Below the pieces are notes generated by a model. It worked only from the letters and a program-made list of their open reading frames with translations. It made no database searches and had not been told where the DNA came from. DNA of 64,000 bases from Panicum virgatum. Taxonomy: Eukaryota > Streptophyta > Magnoliopsida > Poales > Poaceae. Position numbers and translations under genes: made by a program. The stretch is taken from positions 20,260,913 to 20,324,912 of the forward strand of contig NC_053147.1 in NCBI RefSeq assembly GCF_016808335.1, read 5' to 3'. Below, piece after piece: positions 1 through 10,758 of this stretch. Each line of letters starts with the position of its first letter. Within the stretch, counting starts at the first letter, position 1.

Positions 1-2492
1 ACACAAGAATCAGCATTCACATTTCACTAGCTTAACAGTAGCAGGCAAACAGAATTCATTTTAGGGGAACATACCGGGGTTGTCAATCATAGGTGCCTTC
101 CATTTACCCTGGTAGTTCGGGTTCTTGATTTTCTGGCAAAAGAAAGAACTTTCTGTTAGACATCAGAATGCACATTACTGATTAAGTGTTTGTTAGATCG
201 AAGGAACAGTCATACCTTTTGCTTCCATGGTCCCTTGTATTCTGGGTTGGGAATGGTAGGGGCAGTCCATTCACCATCTTCCTCATCATCCCAGTCCTCA
301 GGCTGCAATGCCACATTTTAGAATGTTAAACTCACACTGTTATCACCATATGAGATATATACTAAATTGCCAGGTTAAGTACCTTCTTAGCATCAGGGTC
401 CGGAATTTCCTTGGGAATGTCATCATAGCCCTGAAAGTAATGGGAAAAGGAAATGAGCCGTGATGCAGGGGAAAAAAATAGCTTGTTTCTAACTGCATAT
501 TTTCAAAGAAATTCAAGGAACTAGTGGCTAAAGCAAGAGCAAATATCTCAACAAAATAGATCTCTTAATTATGGCCAGGTAAGACTTTTCACAAATAATT
601 AACATATATACGCAATACCAAAAAAAACATTATACCTCTGGCTTCTTGTCCTCGGGGTCAGGAATGTACTCCTTGTCATCCCAGTCTTCAGGCTGCAACC
701 ATCAATAATACAAAACCACTGTTATTTCTGAAGAAACACAAGAAGAAAGTTCAAAGAGGGCAACCAATATCATAGCTATACCTTCTTAGCCTCTGGGTCC
801 TTGATTTTCTTTGGGGGAAGAATGTCCCAGTGCTCGTAGACGCTGCCTGTTTGCTTCTCTTCATTGTCAATGAGAATGCTGTATGTCGCATCAGGGCGGA
901 TTATCAAAGTGTACACATGTGTCAACTGGTCAGTCTCGCAAGGCACATCCTTCTTGATCAGGTGGTTCTTGCCATCCTTTGTCAGGATAGCATGAACCTT
1001 CTTGGTGCTGTATCCACAGATATCTGGTCCAAACATAATGCTGCAATAAAGAAGTACCAAGTTAACTACATTATAAGATAAATAGGGTGAAAAAAGTACG
1101 AGAATTGAGTCCAAAGCTACCTGTAAGGTGTGTCGCCACCGAATTTCTTCTGGTCCACATCACCGCCAAGCAACTTTACATAACCACCACCACAGTCCAG
1201 CTTCTGCTCGTGCTTCACTGAGAACTGCAGCACCAGGGTCTTATCCTTGTTGCTGAACTCAGGGTACTCCGCCGAAATGGCATAGAACCTGTAGTCCTCA
1301 GAGGTCTGGATACCTGCAACAAGAAACACAGTTCAATACATAATAAACTGAAATCACCAATCTTCCTCTCCAAGGTATTTAAAGGGATTGTGCATTCACC
1401 TTTGTCCTCAGCATCTCCATTCCATTTCCCAGAGGTGTGGTTCCATTCACCAGCCATGTTCTCATCCTTCTTCCAGTCGGACTTGACCCACCGACTTTCC
1501 CAGCCATCTGGGCATAAACAGGATCCATTTATACAATGCAACATGCCAGGCACAGTGTATCATAAGAACAAATAAAATCAGCAAGCAAATTGTTAAAGAC
1601 TCCTGAAGTATCCGCTTATGATTGTAGCCCTGATAAATGCAATGGATGGCCTAACCCACCTGATGGCACAAACTGAAACTGGTAAAATGCAGAACATGGA
1701 CCTAATCAACAAAAATTAACATGATAACTCATAGTGGGGCCTAGATTGCTACTAGTATTCCTTAATCAAGTTCTAAAATCAAACTATGTTCCAGAACAAA
1801 CAGATATGTTATATTTGATCCGACTCATAAGAGGAATTGAAGTAAATGTCATCACATTATCGAATACACCTATCAGACGTCAAATAACTGCATAACAGAA
1901 ATAAATAGACAACAATTATCGACCAGAGAATTCGACTAGCATGATATTCCACAACCAGTAGGTCCAATCCGAACCAGCGAGTAATTAAAGTGATGTGGCC
2001 TATCGAGATGACCGAACACTACAGATAAACGCCCCTAGATCCCGCGAGAAAATGCACTCCGATCAACAGAAAAACGACCGAATGCCTCGGATCGCAGCAA
2101 CCCGGCATCCTCAAATGGGCAGAAAAATTCTAAACCCTAAACAATTCCACGGAAACGACACCAGATCCCCGGCCCCCACAACGCTCTTAGACAGATAAAC
2201 CCCTAAACCAGTACTGCTCTAAACCCCCCAGAAACGCCAAAACCCCACAGATCCAACCAAACCAACACCAAACCAGTTCGCAGGCACTGCACTCATCGAT
2301 CCACTAGATGTGTAGATCCAATCCAAGTGATTGGGTGCATCGCAACAAACGGGATCGCGCTGCGAAAGGGGTGGGATCAAGTGTATCACCTTCGAACTTC
2401 TCCTGGAAGAAGACCTCGCCAGCGACGGCGGCGACAGAGGCGAGCGCGAGCAGTGCCGCGAGGGCAAACGAAGACCCCCCGCGAATCGCCAT
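1..2492 (-). CDS. CRT: Calreticulin (5' exons 1-8; 3' end outside window)
   Basis: Calreticulin is a calcium-binding lectin chaperone of the ER lumen that folds monoglucosylated glycoproteins. Exons read on the minus strand: 2492-2390, 1507-1400, 1313-1121, 1040-782, 692-636, 430-383, 302-216 and 132-75, giving 304 residues in one frame with GT-AG junctions. Exon 1 encodes a hydrophobic signal peptide ending near VAAVA, followed by [11 protein letters not shown]. Both family signatures are present: [12 protein letters not shown] at the end of exon 3 and IMFGPDICG at the start of exon 4. Exons 5-8 encode the P-domain repeats, of the types PDPxxKKPEDWDD and PNPxYKGPW. About 120 residues, the acidic C-domain and the ER-retention tail, should lie left of base 75. 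Intron 1 (1508-2389) is the longest. The start ATG at 2492 is the one that yields the signal peptide. Function follows from the family. Confidence 0.97.
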
Positions 2493-2800
2493 CCCAGGCG
2501 GCTCCCGACGGGAACTCGCAGAAGCTTACGATGCGATCTGACTTCTGAGGCCCCCGCTCGTGTTCTACCGGCCGTCGCGAAGTGCGAGCGAGGCTGCTTA
2601 ATAGTAACAGGGAGCCAGCCGCGGAATGGCTTCCGCTCACCCACCAGGTGGGGTCACCGCACGTGGTCATCTCACTGACGGCTGGGCCCGAAGGAGGTGA
2701 GCCTAAGGGCGGCTGCCACTGTGGCGGGTGTGGGCCGTGGCGTCCGGCCAATGGGAGGCGAGCCTTCGGTGGCCCGCCAATGGGGGAGCGACGCGTGTAG
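2493..2800 (-). promoter_or_regulatory. Calreticulin 5' leader and promoter
   Basis: This is GC-rich sequence upstream of the calreticulin ATG. A TATA-like CTATTAAG (minus) lies at 2604-2597, about 105 bp before the ATG. A perfect G-box CACGTG is at 2660-2665, in the minus context GATGACCACGTG. Two CCAAT boxes (plus strand) lie near 2754 and at 2777-2781. The second is followed after 10 bp by CGCG, one base away from the plant ER-stress element CCAAT-N10-CACG. ER chaperone genes are commonly induced by bZIP factors acting on such elements. That this promoter responds to ER stress is inference. Confidence 0.5.
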
Positions 2801-3989
2801 AATTCGACGTGTTCTGCTTCTTCCCCTGCTGCGGCCACGTCACCGTTCCTTAAGCCCGTCCGACATGCTATGAACGGCCCCGGTATCTCCGCCGACGGGC
2901 ACATCTCGATTGCCATTGGCGTCTGGTTATCCAGTTTGCTAAGATTAGTTTTTTCAGCTTGCTAAGATTGCAGGTTCTAGAACGCAAATTACTGGAGAAA
3001 GTTAACCGTCTGCAGAGCACAAAGGAAGTGAGGAATATCCTCCGGCGGCACCAAATCCATTCTCACCTTTTCGTGCTAATACCTGTTCTCACTTCTCAGT
3101 CAGAGCGTGGTCAGCTTGCACCAAAATGAAAGAGAAACTTTACTTTTTACTATCGAACTATCACCTGAATGTGATTTTAGCCATCCAAGTTCAGAACTAA
3201 GAAATTTTACCATCCAGCTATCAAAACTGTTCATATTAGCTATTTAGTTGTTTTGAAGAGTGGTTTCGATAATGTGAACGCCACGTGGAGGTGGGCCCAC
3301 TGGTTAGCTCCTTTTTATGCATTTTTGTACATTTTTCTATAAACTTGGTTGAGAAGTTTAACTTAGGAGAAAACTAAAATAATTTAAAATACAACGCATG
3401 GAATACTAATTATTGCTCCAACTGAAGTTACTATGTTATTCTGGAAAAAGAAAAATTTAAGAGCTATATAAAGTAATTGACCACCTCTTTTGTAATGTCC
3501 CAATTAGCAGTTGGTTCTTGCAATTTACGGTAGCAAAGGTTGCTTGGTGTTTACACTGTTGTTAAAAATGCAGTTATATAATTAAGAGGGAACGGAGTAG
3601 GCGAACATGAAACTAAACGACGTGTCCCATCTTCAACCTGTTGCACCGGGTGTCCAGCACTAGTCCTTGCTCCTGACATTTCGCTAGGGTCATCCCTCTA
3701 AGCATGTATTTCCCCTAAAATTCTCGATCAAAACGCGATGATAAAATATAAGGTCAAGTTGTGAAACAACACACGAAATTTCATACTGAAAAATGCAGCT
3801 CGTGCCTCGTGGAGTTCTTTTGTAACGAACACGGCTCGTGGAGTTCGTTATAATACAGAAAAGAAAAAGAGAAATGGGGGATCGGAGTGCGCGCACGTCC
3901 TGCCCAGCTCTCGTCCACCAGCACCGCCGGGTTTAATTTACGACGCCGCCGCTGATGGATAAAGGACACATACGCAGTAGAGTTTCTGA
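2801..3989. other. Intergenic, no gene seen
   Basis: No coding signal is visible. The stretch 3140-3320 (repeated phrases of the type 'gaactatcacctga', then a CCACGTGG-containing segment and 'gtgggcccac') looks like a degenerate dispersed grass repeat, but I could not place its ends. Confidence 0.4.
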
Positions 3990-4324
3990 GGCTGTGTTTA
4001 GTTACAAAAATCAAAATTCCAAAACAATTTTCCGGCACCTGCATGGAGATTTAAATCTAAACGAAATAAAAAACGCATTGCGACTGCTGTCTGTAAATGG
4101 CGAGACGAATCTAATGAACCTAATTAGACTGTAACTAGATGCTAAATTGCTACAGTAATGCTACAGTAAATAATCTCTAATGACAGATTAATTAGACTCA
4201 TTAGATTCGTCTCGCGATTTACAGACAAGTTCTGAAATTATTTTTGTGATTAGTCTATGTTTAGTACTTCAAATGTAGAAAGATGCCTTTTCAAAAACTT
4301 TACAACGCGCAACTAAACACGGCC
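3990..4324. mobile_element. PIF/Harbinger-like MITE, 335 bp
   Basis: The terminal inverted repeats are GGCTGTGTTTAGTT on the left and GGCCGTGTTTAGTT as the reverse complement of the right end. The element is flanked by the 3-bp direct repeat TGA (3987-3989 and 4325-4327). The centre contains the 'gctacagtaatgctacagta' phrase and inverted 'taatgaacctaattag' arms shared with other elements in this window. It has no coding capacity. The 3-bp TNA duplication and GG-ending TIR suggest PIF/Harbinger; the superfamily assignment is inference. Confidence 0.8.
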
Positions 4325-4791
4325 TGAATCTGAAAGCCTACATCGTCAGGTACGGTTCAGGTTTCAGACAGTAATCGGGTAGCTTGGAGATCCCGTCTCC
4401 GGCCGGCTGTTCTTTCACCTGTGCTCGTGCGCAACAGGGCACGGGGAGCTCGGAAATGAAGGATTTGTTTGCTAATGATGGGCGGGTTCATCTTTCCATC
4501 CAGGAGCAACTCAGTCCAGTCTTTCAGACAGTTCAGGTGTCACTGTCAGCGGCAAGCTCAACACAGGCACACAGCCGACCTCCACACTAACAATAGAATC
4601 TGCGAGAGGTAAACCCGGAAAAGACAAAATCACATCAGGGTGGTCGAGTTCGTTCAAAAAACATCAAGGTGGTCGGTGTTCGGTGTTCCCCGCCGCCGCC
4701 GGCCCGTCAGTCCGTCACTACCTCGCCGTTGTTTCCAGCGCTTGTGGCGCAGCAGCCCGTGCAGCGACCGAAGCGTCCCGGCAGCTAGGGC
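4325..4791. other. Intergenic, no gene seen
   Basis: GC-moderate sequence lies between two transposons. No ORF resembles a protein I recognise. Confidence 0.4.
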
Positions 4792-5578
4792 TAAGGATGG
4801 ATTCGGATCGGATACGGATGAAATCAGATCCGGATGTCATCTTTTACCACATTTTAATCCAGATACGAATACGAATGCGGATCTCATCGGATACGAATAC
4901 AAAACAGATAGTTCGAATCCGGATACGAATCCGGATACCTTCTCGATTTGAAACATAGAGCTATCATGAGTATCAGTTTATTTTGTCAATAATTTTATAG
5001 TAGATCAAAATCATTATACAAATAGGGAGTAAAGTATTAGGAGATAGCTAATAAAAAAATATATAATTATCTATGCATAGTTTTTATATTAATTATATAA
5101 TACTAATTATAAATGTAAAATAAATAAATATTTAAATACTTAATAATTAAGATATATAAAAAAAGATTTTATCATTAAATAAATAATTAATTTGACTCGT
5201 ATTAAATAATTTTAATCATGAAATAAATATATTAAATAGTTAAAGTTAATTTTTATATCATTATTAATTTTAATAAATATATTATTAGTTATCTGGCTTT
5301 CTAAATAATTTAAATAGTGTACATCATTAAGTAATAGGTATAAAGATAAGTTTAAGATTTTCTCACTAGTCACTTTTTCTTTGCGGATACGGATGTGATC
5401 AGATATTCTTCGAATACGAATATGGAATCGGATAGAGAAAAATTCTTAAAATCGAATTCGGATGCATCCATATAACATCAATATTAAATTCGAATATGGA
5501 TACGAATATCCATATTTATGTTTTAAACGGATACGAATACGAATAATTCGGATGTTCAGGCATCCGGATCCATCCTTA
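4792..5578. mobile_element. Non-autonomous hAT element, 787 bp
   Basis: An exact 8-bp target duplication GCTAGGGC (4784-4791 and 5579-5586) flanks the element. Its ends are TAAGGATGGATTCGGAT on the left and TAAGGATGGATCCGGAT as the reverse complement of the right end. About 150 bp at each side is filled with direct and inverted copies of GGATACGAATACG-type words, the subterminal transposase-binding arrays typical of hAT elements. The core (about 4970-5380) is AT-rich and non-coding. The 8-bp duplication supports the hAT superfamily. Confidence 0.88.
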
Positions 5579-5586
5579 GCTAGGGC

Positions 5587-8206
5587 AAGCTTGCGCGGCC
5601 ACAGTTCCCGACTCCTGATGCCGAGGGCACCGGAAGACGGAAGTTCCATTCCTGAAGACTGAAGTACACTGATGCCCCCTTTGCACGGTGTTCACTACTC
5701 AGTAAATTGTTCGCCGCGACACTCGTCAGCTGGTATCATCAGCCAATGGAGGTACGGGACTGCAGATCTGCTCCCGGTGGCCATCGGCAAGGATTCTACC
5801 AGGCGACGATCAGGTTCCCAGCAAGATGGAACAGATAACAAGGGGGGTTAGACCAGCATACGGGGCAGCAAAAGTACTTATGGAAAATGCAAACCGAACC
5901 AGCAAAAGTACTTTGTCCACATAGCATACGAGCGCCTTATGCAGATTCGCATCTGAAGGATACAGCATTTCCAGATTCGCAGTATTACGATACAAGTCTT
6001 AAACACTAGCATATCCTTTTTTAAGTACTATCACCAGTTTTCAGCTTTTGCTAACTCCAGTCCGATATATGAATACACTCATGACTCATGACACATGTTG
6101 ATTTACAGGGCAGATTGGATGCTATTATGCAAACAAGCAGTGCGATCCAAAGCAGAAATTGCATAAGGTTAGTTCCTTGATGTGGATACATATCAGAAAA
6201 AAAATATCTATGCCACCACATCTAATCTCAGTGATTGGAAGTTCCATCAGAGCAAACACCATCAGCTCAACAATGGCTTGACTCTTTCATCGATAAATTA
6301 AAGCACAGATTCTCTTCATATCCATCCATGTTCTTGCTGGAATGCTGGCAGGTGCTCAGCACAGAAAGGAATGCATCCAACACAATTGGAGCACATCCAA
6401 AATAGGTGCAGATTGGGCATAAAAAGGCAGCCAGAAATGACCCCTGTAGGTATAAAATCCTGAAACAAAAAAGAAGGTTTCAACAGTATGTCAGAAGTGA
6501 TAATTTTATATTGGTGTTAAAGGTGTCCAAACTTGCAATACTGATTGCCAAAAACTCTTCCATGTTAAACATATTAACTTATAACGCTGCTGGAACATCT
6601 GGTGGAACAACTGTTGAGCACTCTAAATCCAATATGCATCATGGAAATATAGCATCCATCATTTTTTTGCTTTTTATGCGTTTTAGTCATGCCTATGTTT
6701 GTGAGTTAGCATGGTAGTGAACGTTAACTGAAGTAAACTGATGTTTTTGAACCATAAATTTGATAAAATCAACTTAGAATTATTCTGGGGGCTCCAAGAG
6801 TTCCATAGGACCCATGAAGAACCTAACAAAACTTATATTCAGGCTGTCCCTTCCTAACCTAACTTCATTGCAAAGAAAATTTCCCATACTATTCACTACA
6901 ACACAAAACAGAAGGTTTAAATCTAATGAAGTTACGTGACTGACATGCAATATCCACTGAAAAACTAAATTGTAGGGCAAAAAGGTTTCTCATATTGTTT
7001 GGAAAAATCTGTAGAAAGTAGTTAATCACTTAACTACAACAAAAGCATGCATGTGCTCTATAGGCTACGGGACCACCGAACCATACTGACAATCCACTTG
7101 ATGGAACAATATCAAAATACTATATCGTTTCCAAAACTGAGCAGTCCATTTGTCTACCCTACACGCAAATTTGACTTCCACAAGCTTCAAACATCTAATT
7201 TTCCCTGTCCCTTTAATGGATAACTCGAAACCAGTAGTGTCATGGCAATCCATGATGGGTCATGCAATACAGCTCTTATCAGCTATAATCATGTATAAAA
7301 ACAGCTGCATTCCAAAGATTAGGTCAGATTCTGGCCCAGTGAGTGTGACAGTCCAACCACAACGACGCAACCCAAACACACCCACATGCATCTGTAGCAG
7401 CCACCAAAGGGATTTGGGAAAGTAATTAAACTTGATCAGCGAGACCCATTTACTTCTAGATGAAGGTATGATTACACTTATTACTCAAAAGGAGACATTT
7501 TTTTATTGAAAAGACATTTTCAATTATAGAATACATCTCCAAGAAACCAAGAAACCGGTTGATGCCTTGTTCATTAGTCGCCACTGGACTACTGGCAAGG
7601 GGTATCCAAGATTTGTAAGATTCTGTAAGATGAGAGGTAAAATGGTGTATTTTCAAAGCTTAGATTAGAAGGCTTTTAAAAGAGGAATCAGAAAGAAGGG
7701 TCAGTGTATAGTGATATAGTGAATTAATGGATGCTGGATGGCTAAAATGGGCAAGGAAGTAGAATGCATATATTTAGCAGTTGGTACAATAGTAGAACCA
7801 GGAACAGACCAAATGCAAATGATTAATGAGAACATTTCATAATAATCCATATGCAAAATTAACTAAATATGGAGCAGAATTGAATTGTGAAGAAATGCAC
7901 AGAACCACTGTTGGCTCAACAAAGCTGATTTGCACAGAGATCACAACAAATATGCGTGCTCACAGCATCCGGAAATGGTATGGTCGATGAGCAGGCCAGC
8001 GTAAAGCATGGTGAAGCAATAAAACTGTCATAAGGAGCCAATGAAATGTGGATTTGTGCAAACTAGCTAGTCATGTCCTTTGCAGCCCAGGGCCTTTGGT
8101 CTTCTGCTCTTTTGTGCTTTGCCATATGGTGTTTACAAGGAGCTGCTGTGTGCCCAGGGGAGGTGTGCCTAATAGGATGGCTATTGAACAGTCCTGGCCA
8201 GCTATG
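5587..8206. other. Long intergenic stretch without a recognised gene
   Basis: I read both strands and found no family motif, no plausible exon chain and no clear transposon ends. Base composition is AT-rich and even. Part of it may hold an untranslated region or remnants of old insertions. Confidence 0.4.
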
Positions 8207-8372
8207 TAGCACCGATACGGATTGGCGTATCAGTATCGGCCCGATACGGATACGTGGATACGTCAAATTTCTGCAAAACTTAAAGGCACAAAGGTGTATC
8301 GGAGTATCGGATACGGATACGCGGATACGTATCGGATACGTGATACGGGGTCATGTTGAAGTATCGGGGTTA
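8207..8372. repeat. GGATACG-rich repeat, possible hAT remnant
   Basis: A dense cluster of GGATACG and GTATCGG words is bounded by TAGCACCGATAC (left) and TAACCCCGATAC (reverse complement of right), an imperfect inverted pair. The flanking octamers CAGCTATG and CAGAGCTG match at only 5 of 8 positions, so a target duplication is not convincing. The design resembles the element at 4792-5578. Confidence 0.45.
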
Positions 8373-8882
8373 CAGAGCTGGCCAGTGTTACATAGACACG
8401 GGTGTGGGTGTTGGTGCCCGACTCAGGTGCAGGTGTCCGTTTCGGCAAAAAAAAAAAGGAACAAGCCAAATGCCACTTAAAATCTGACACAGGTGCTTGG
8501 CATTTGACTTGGGAAAAAAAAAGGAACATGGGTGTCCAGTACTCCAGGTAGCAGTAGTCCTGAGTCCTGATCGCCAGAAACTTAGTTCCACCTGAGTAAA
8601 CTAAACACAAAATTTCAATACTTTACTTTTAAGATACAACACAAGCTAGACGTACATAGGCAGCCATAAATCCAATCAAAGATACCTTCACTCATGCTGT
8701 TTACACAAATGTGTGTTTGTAGTGGTGACCTTTGTAGTTGACTCATTGTATCACAACAACATAAGAATAATTAACTTGATATACAGAGCAGCAATAAAAA
8801 ATCAGGCAAACATCAGATTTCAGTTTAGTGTGAAGTGTACCTCTCATATATGAAGCTTCCAAAATGCCACCTCCTCTATGGA
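8373..8882. other. Intergenic / probable 3' UTR of the F-box gene
   Basis: Non-coding sequence lies immediately downstream of the minus-strand F-box gene. It includes two A-runs near 8447 and 8514 with similar neighbours ('ggaacaagcc', 'ggaacatggg'). No gene is seen. Confidence 0.4.
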
Positions 8883-10115
8883 TTAGAATGAATTCATTTC
8901 AAGGGTGTAAGTCCTCCGCTTGAGAAGCATCCTCGCTGCTGTTCGGTATGGCTCCTCGAATGCATCTAAAACCCAGGCAGCCGTAGCAGCCCCATTCCCT
9001 ACCATGTCCCTTGTTGCCTCCTCGCTCGGCTTGATGGCCACCAATGTCGCACCATTTAGCACCAACCCCCCAGGCAACTCAATGCATGGCGCGTACCACA
9101 GCCACATGCTAAGCTCCGGCATGAGGGTCCGGTGCGAGGCCGCAGATGATGATACCGGCCTCACCCGCAGCTCCTGCAGTTGGCACTTGTCCATGGTGAG
9201 CACTCCCTGCCCATCTGCGTCCGTCAGGTCCAATCTTTCCAGCGTTGTGTGGTCAGCAACGATTGGCTGCAGCAAGTAATGCCTCCCTGCTGCTGCAATC
9301 AGCGAGCTGATTGTCCACACGACCCGCAGCCTCAGCCCCCCATTTGTATAGAAGGATTCCGGGATGCTTCCTGAATCGTCACATTCCTCGGGCTCGCTGC
9401 GGCCACTGTCAACAGAGGGAGCTGTGCTCGCGCCATTTGAGCCAGCAGGGGACGGCGAGGCCGAGGATGCGCCGAGGATGACGCAGCTGCCGAGCGTGGA
9501 CCCAAAGTCAGCCTTCCACTTGAGCATCACGCCATCGTCCGTGCCAAGCTCGCCCGCCGGAAGCTCAATGCGAAGGTGGCGGAGCTCCTTGAAGGAGCGG
9601 AGTACCTCCGAGGGCGAGTGGTGCGACACGTCCCCAGGAGGCAACGGCGAGTACGGCGTCGAAGATGGGGGGAAGGATGACGACGAGGAAGCGGAGGATG
9701 CTGAAAAGCCGGAGGCAGAGTGGGCCGGTGAGAGTATCTGGCCGAGCGCCTGGATGGGCTTCACGATGCCGCCGAGCACGATGCGCGCGATCTGCGAGAA
9801 GACCCCGCGGGCGCGTACGGAGGCCGTGGGGGAGGACGGCGCGGACGGCGAGGAGGAGGAAGGGGGCTCGTCGGGGATGACGCAGTCTACGCGGACGAGG
9901 ACGGAGTCGACGAGGGGGACGAGCTCGTGGAAGCGACGGGAGACGATGGAGCAGCGGCCGAGCGCCTTGACGTCGCCGATGCGGTTGAAGATGACGAGGA
10001 GGAGCGCGTCGGGGAGGCGGTCGAAGTGGTCGTCGCCGGCGGCCCCCGACAGCCAGCGGTCGTCGCCGCCGAGGTCGCACCGCCAGCGGCGGGATCCCGC
10101 TAGATCCTCGGACAT
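8883..10115 (-). CDS. F-box protein (AUF1 / At5g46170 type)
   Basis: This is an intronless gene of 410 residues. The F-box lies at about residues 31-70 (FDRLPDALLLVIFNRIGDVK, then GRCSIVSRRFHELVP). It is followed by VDSVLVRVDCVIPDE, the arrangement of the plant family that includes the auxin-up-regulated F-box proteins AUF1/2 and At5g46170. Such proteins bind SKP1 through the F-box and act as substrate receptors of SCF ubiquitin ligases. The rest has Ser/Pro-rich linkers (about residues 85-180) and a conserved C-terminal half with LRRLR/ELRHLRIELP-type segments but no kelch or clean LRR array. I chose the ATG at 10115 (MSEDLAG) because the frame extends upstream only into a low-quality, GC-skewed leader. 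A longer start at 10340 in the same frame is possible. The substrate is unknown. Confidence 0.9.
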   Translation of the reverse strand: MSEDLAGSRRWRCDLGGDDRWLSGAAGDDHFDRLPDALLLVIFNRIGDVKALGRCSIVSRRFHELVPLVDSVLVRVDCVIPDEPPSSSSPSAPSSPTASVRARGVFSQIARIVLGGIVKPIQALGQILSPAHSASGFSASSASSSSSFPPSSTPYSPLPPGDVSHHSPSEVLRSFKELRHLRIELPAGELGTDDGVMLKWKADFGSTLGSCVILGASSASPSPAGSNGASTAPSVDSGRSEPEECDDSGSIPESFYTNGGLRLRVVWTISSLIAAAGRHYLLQPIVADHTTLERLDLTDADGQGVLTMDKCQLQELRVRPVSSSAASHRTLMPELSMWLWYAPCIELPGGLVLNGATLVAIKPSEEATRDMVGNGAATAAWVLDAFEEPYRTAARMLLKRRTYTLEMNSF

Positions 10116-10328
10116 CGGCGGCGGCTGAGGAGACCGGATCTGGAGGAGGAGAGACGGGGGGTCGGGAAGGCGTGGGAGACGTGGGCACGCGACGTCACGA
10201 GGAGCGGTAGTGAGAGAAAGTAGAGAGAGATGGGGGAGGAGGTCGGCTCGCACTCTCTTGTCTGCTCCTAGTTGTTTCTGGTTTGGGATGATGCAGAGAA
10301 ACCCTTGGAGCTCTCTGTAATTACCATA

Positions 10329-10516
10329 TAATCCCTCCATCCATAAAATAATCTATTTCTCGTTTTTGGATACAAAAAAATATGGTATTCATGGTAAAAA
10401 GTAAGTACCATTAAATTAGTTATAGAACATATTTTTATAATAAATTTATTTGGACACAAACGCTAATACCATTTTGTAAATTTGATCAAACTTATATTAT
10501 GAGATAGAGGAAATAT
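10329..10516. mobile_element. Degenerate Stowaway-like MITE
   Basis: The left end reads ATCCCTCCATCCATAAAATA and the right end, reverse-complemented, ATTTCCTCTATCTCATAA. This is the 'CTCCCTCCGTCC' Stowaway (Tc1/mariner) signature in eroded form. Internal phrases such as 'ttttggatac' and 'gtaaatttgatcaaac' are typical of grass Stowaways. It lies about 210 bp upstream of the F-box ATG, so it may sit in that promoter. Confidence 0.6.
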
Positions 10517-10758
10517 TGTTGTGAATTTAAACACTAGGGTCTGGATACAATTTTATTTAAAATTGACTGCCGGTAATGCAAGGCCAAGACAAGAGCCAGC
10601 TATTCCTCTGCATGAAACCCAAAGGGTTGTGCTGCACGCACAACAGTACTGACGCGGCGATGCCTGATGCCCGATGGCCTTTTCTGGGCTCCAATTTCTC
10701 CTTTCCTCCGGGAGCGGCACGGCAGGCGGAGGACTGGGTGCCGTGGCGGGTGGCGCGC

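Noticed and set aside
9364..10128. 254-codon plus-strand open frame
   Set aside because: Antisense shadow of the F-box coding region; stop-free because of GC-rich third positions.
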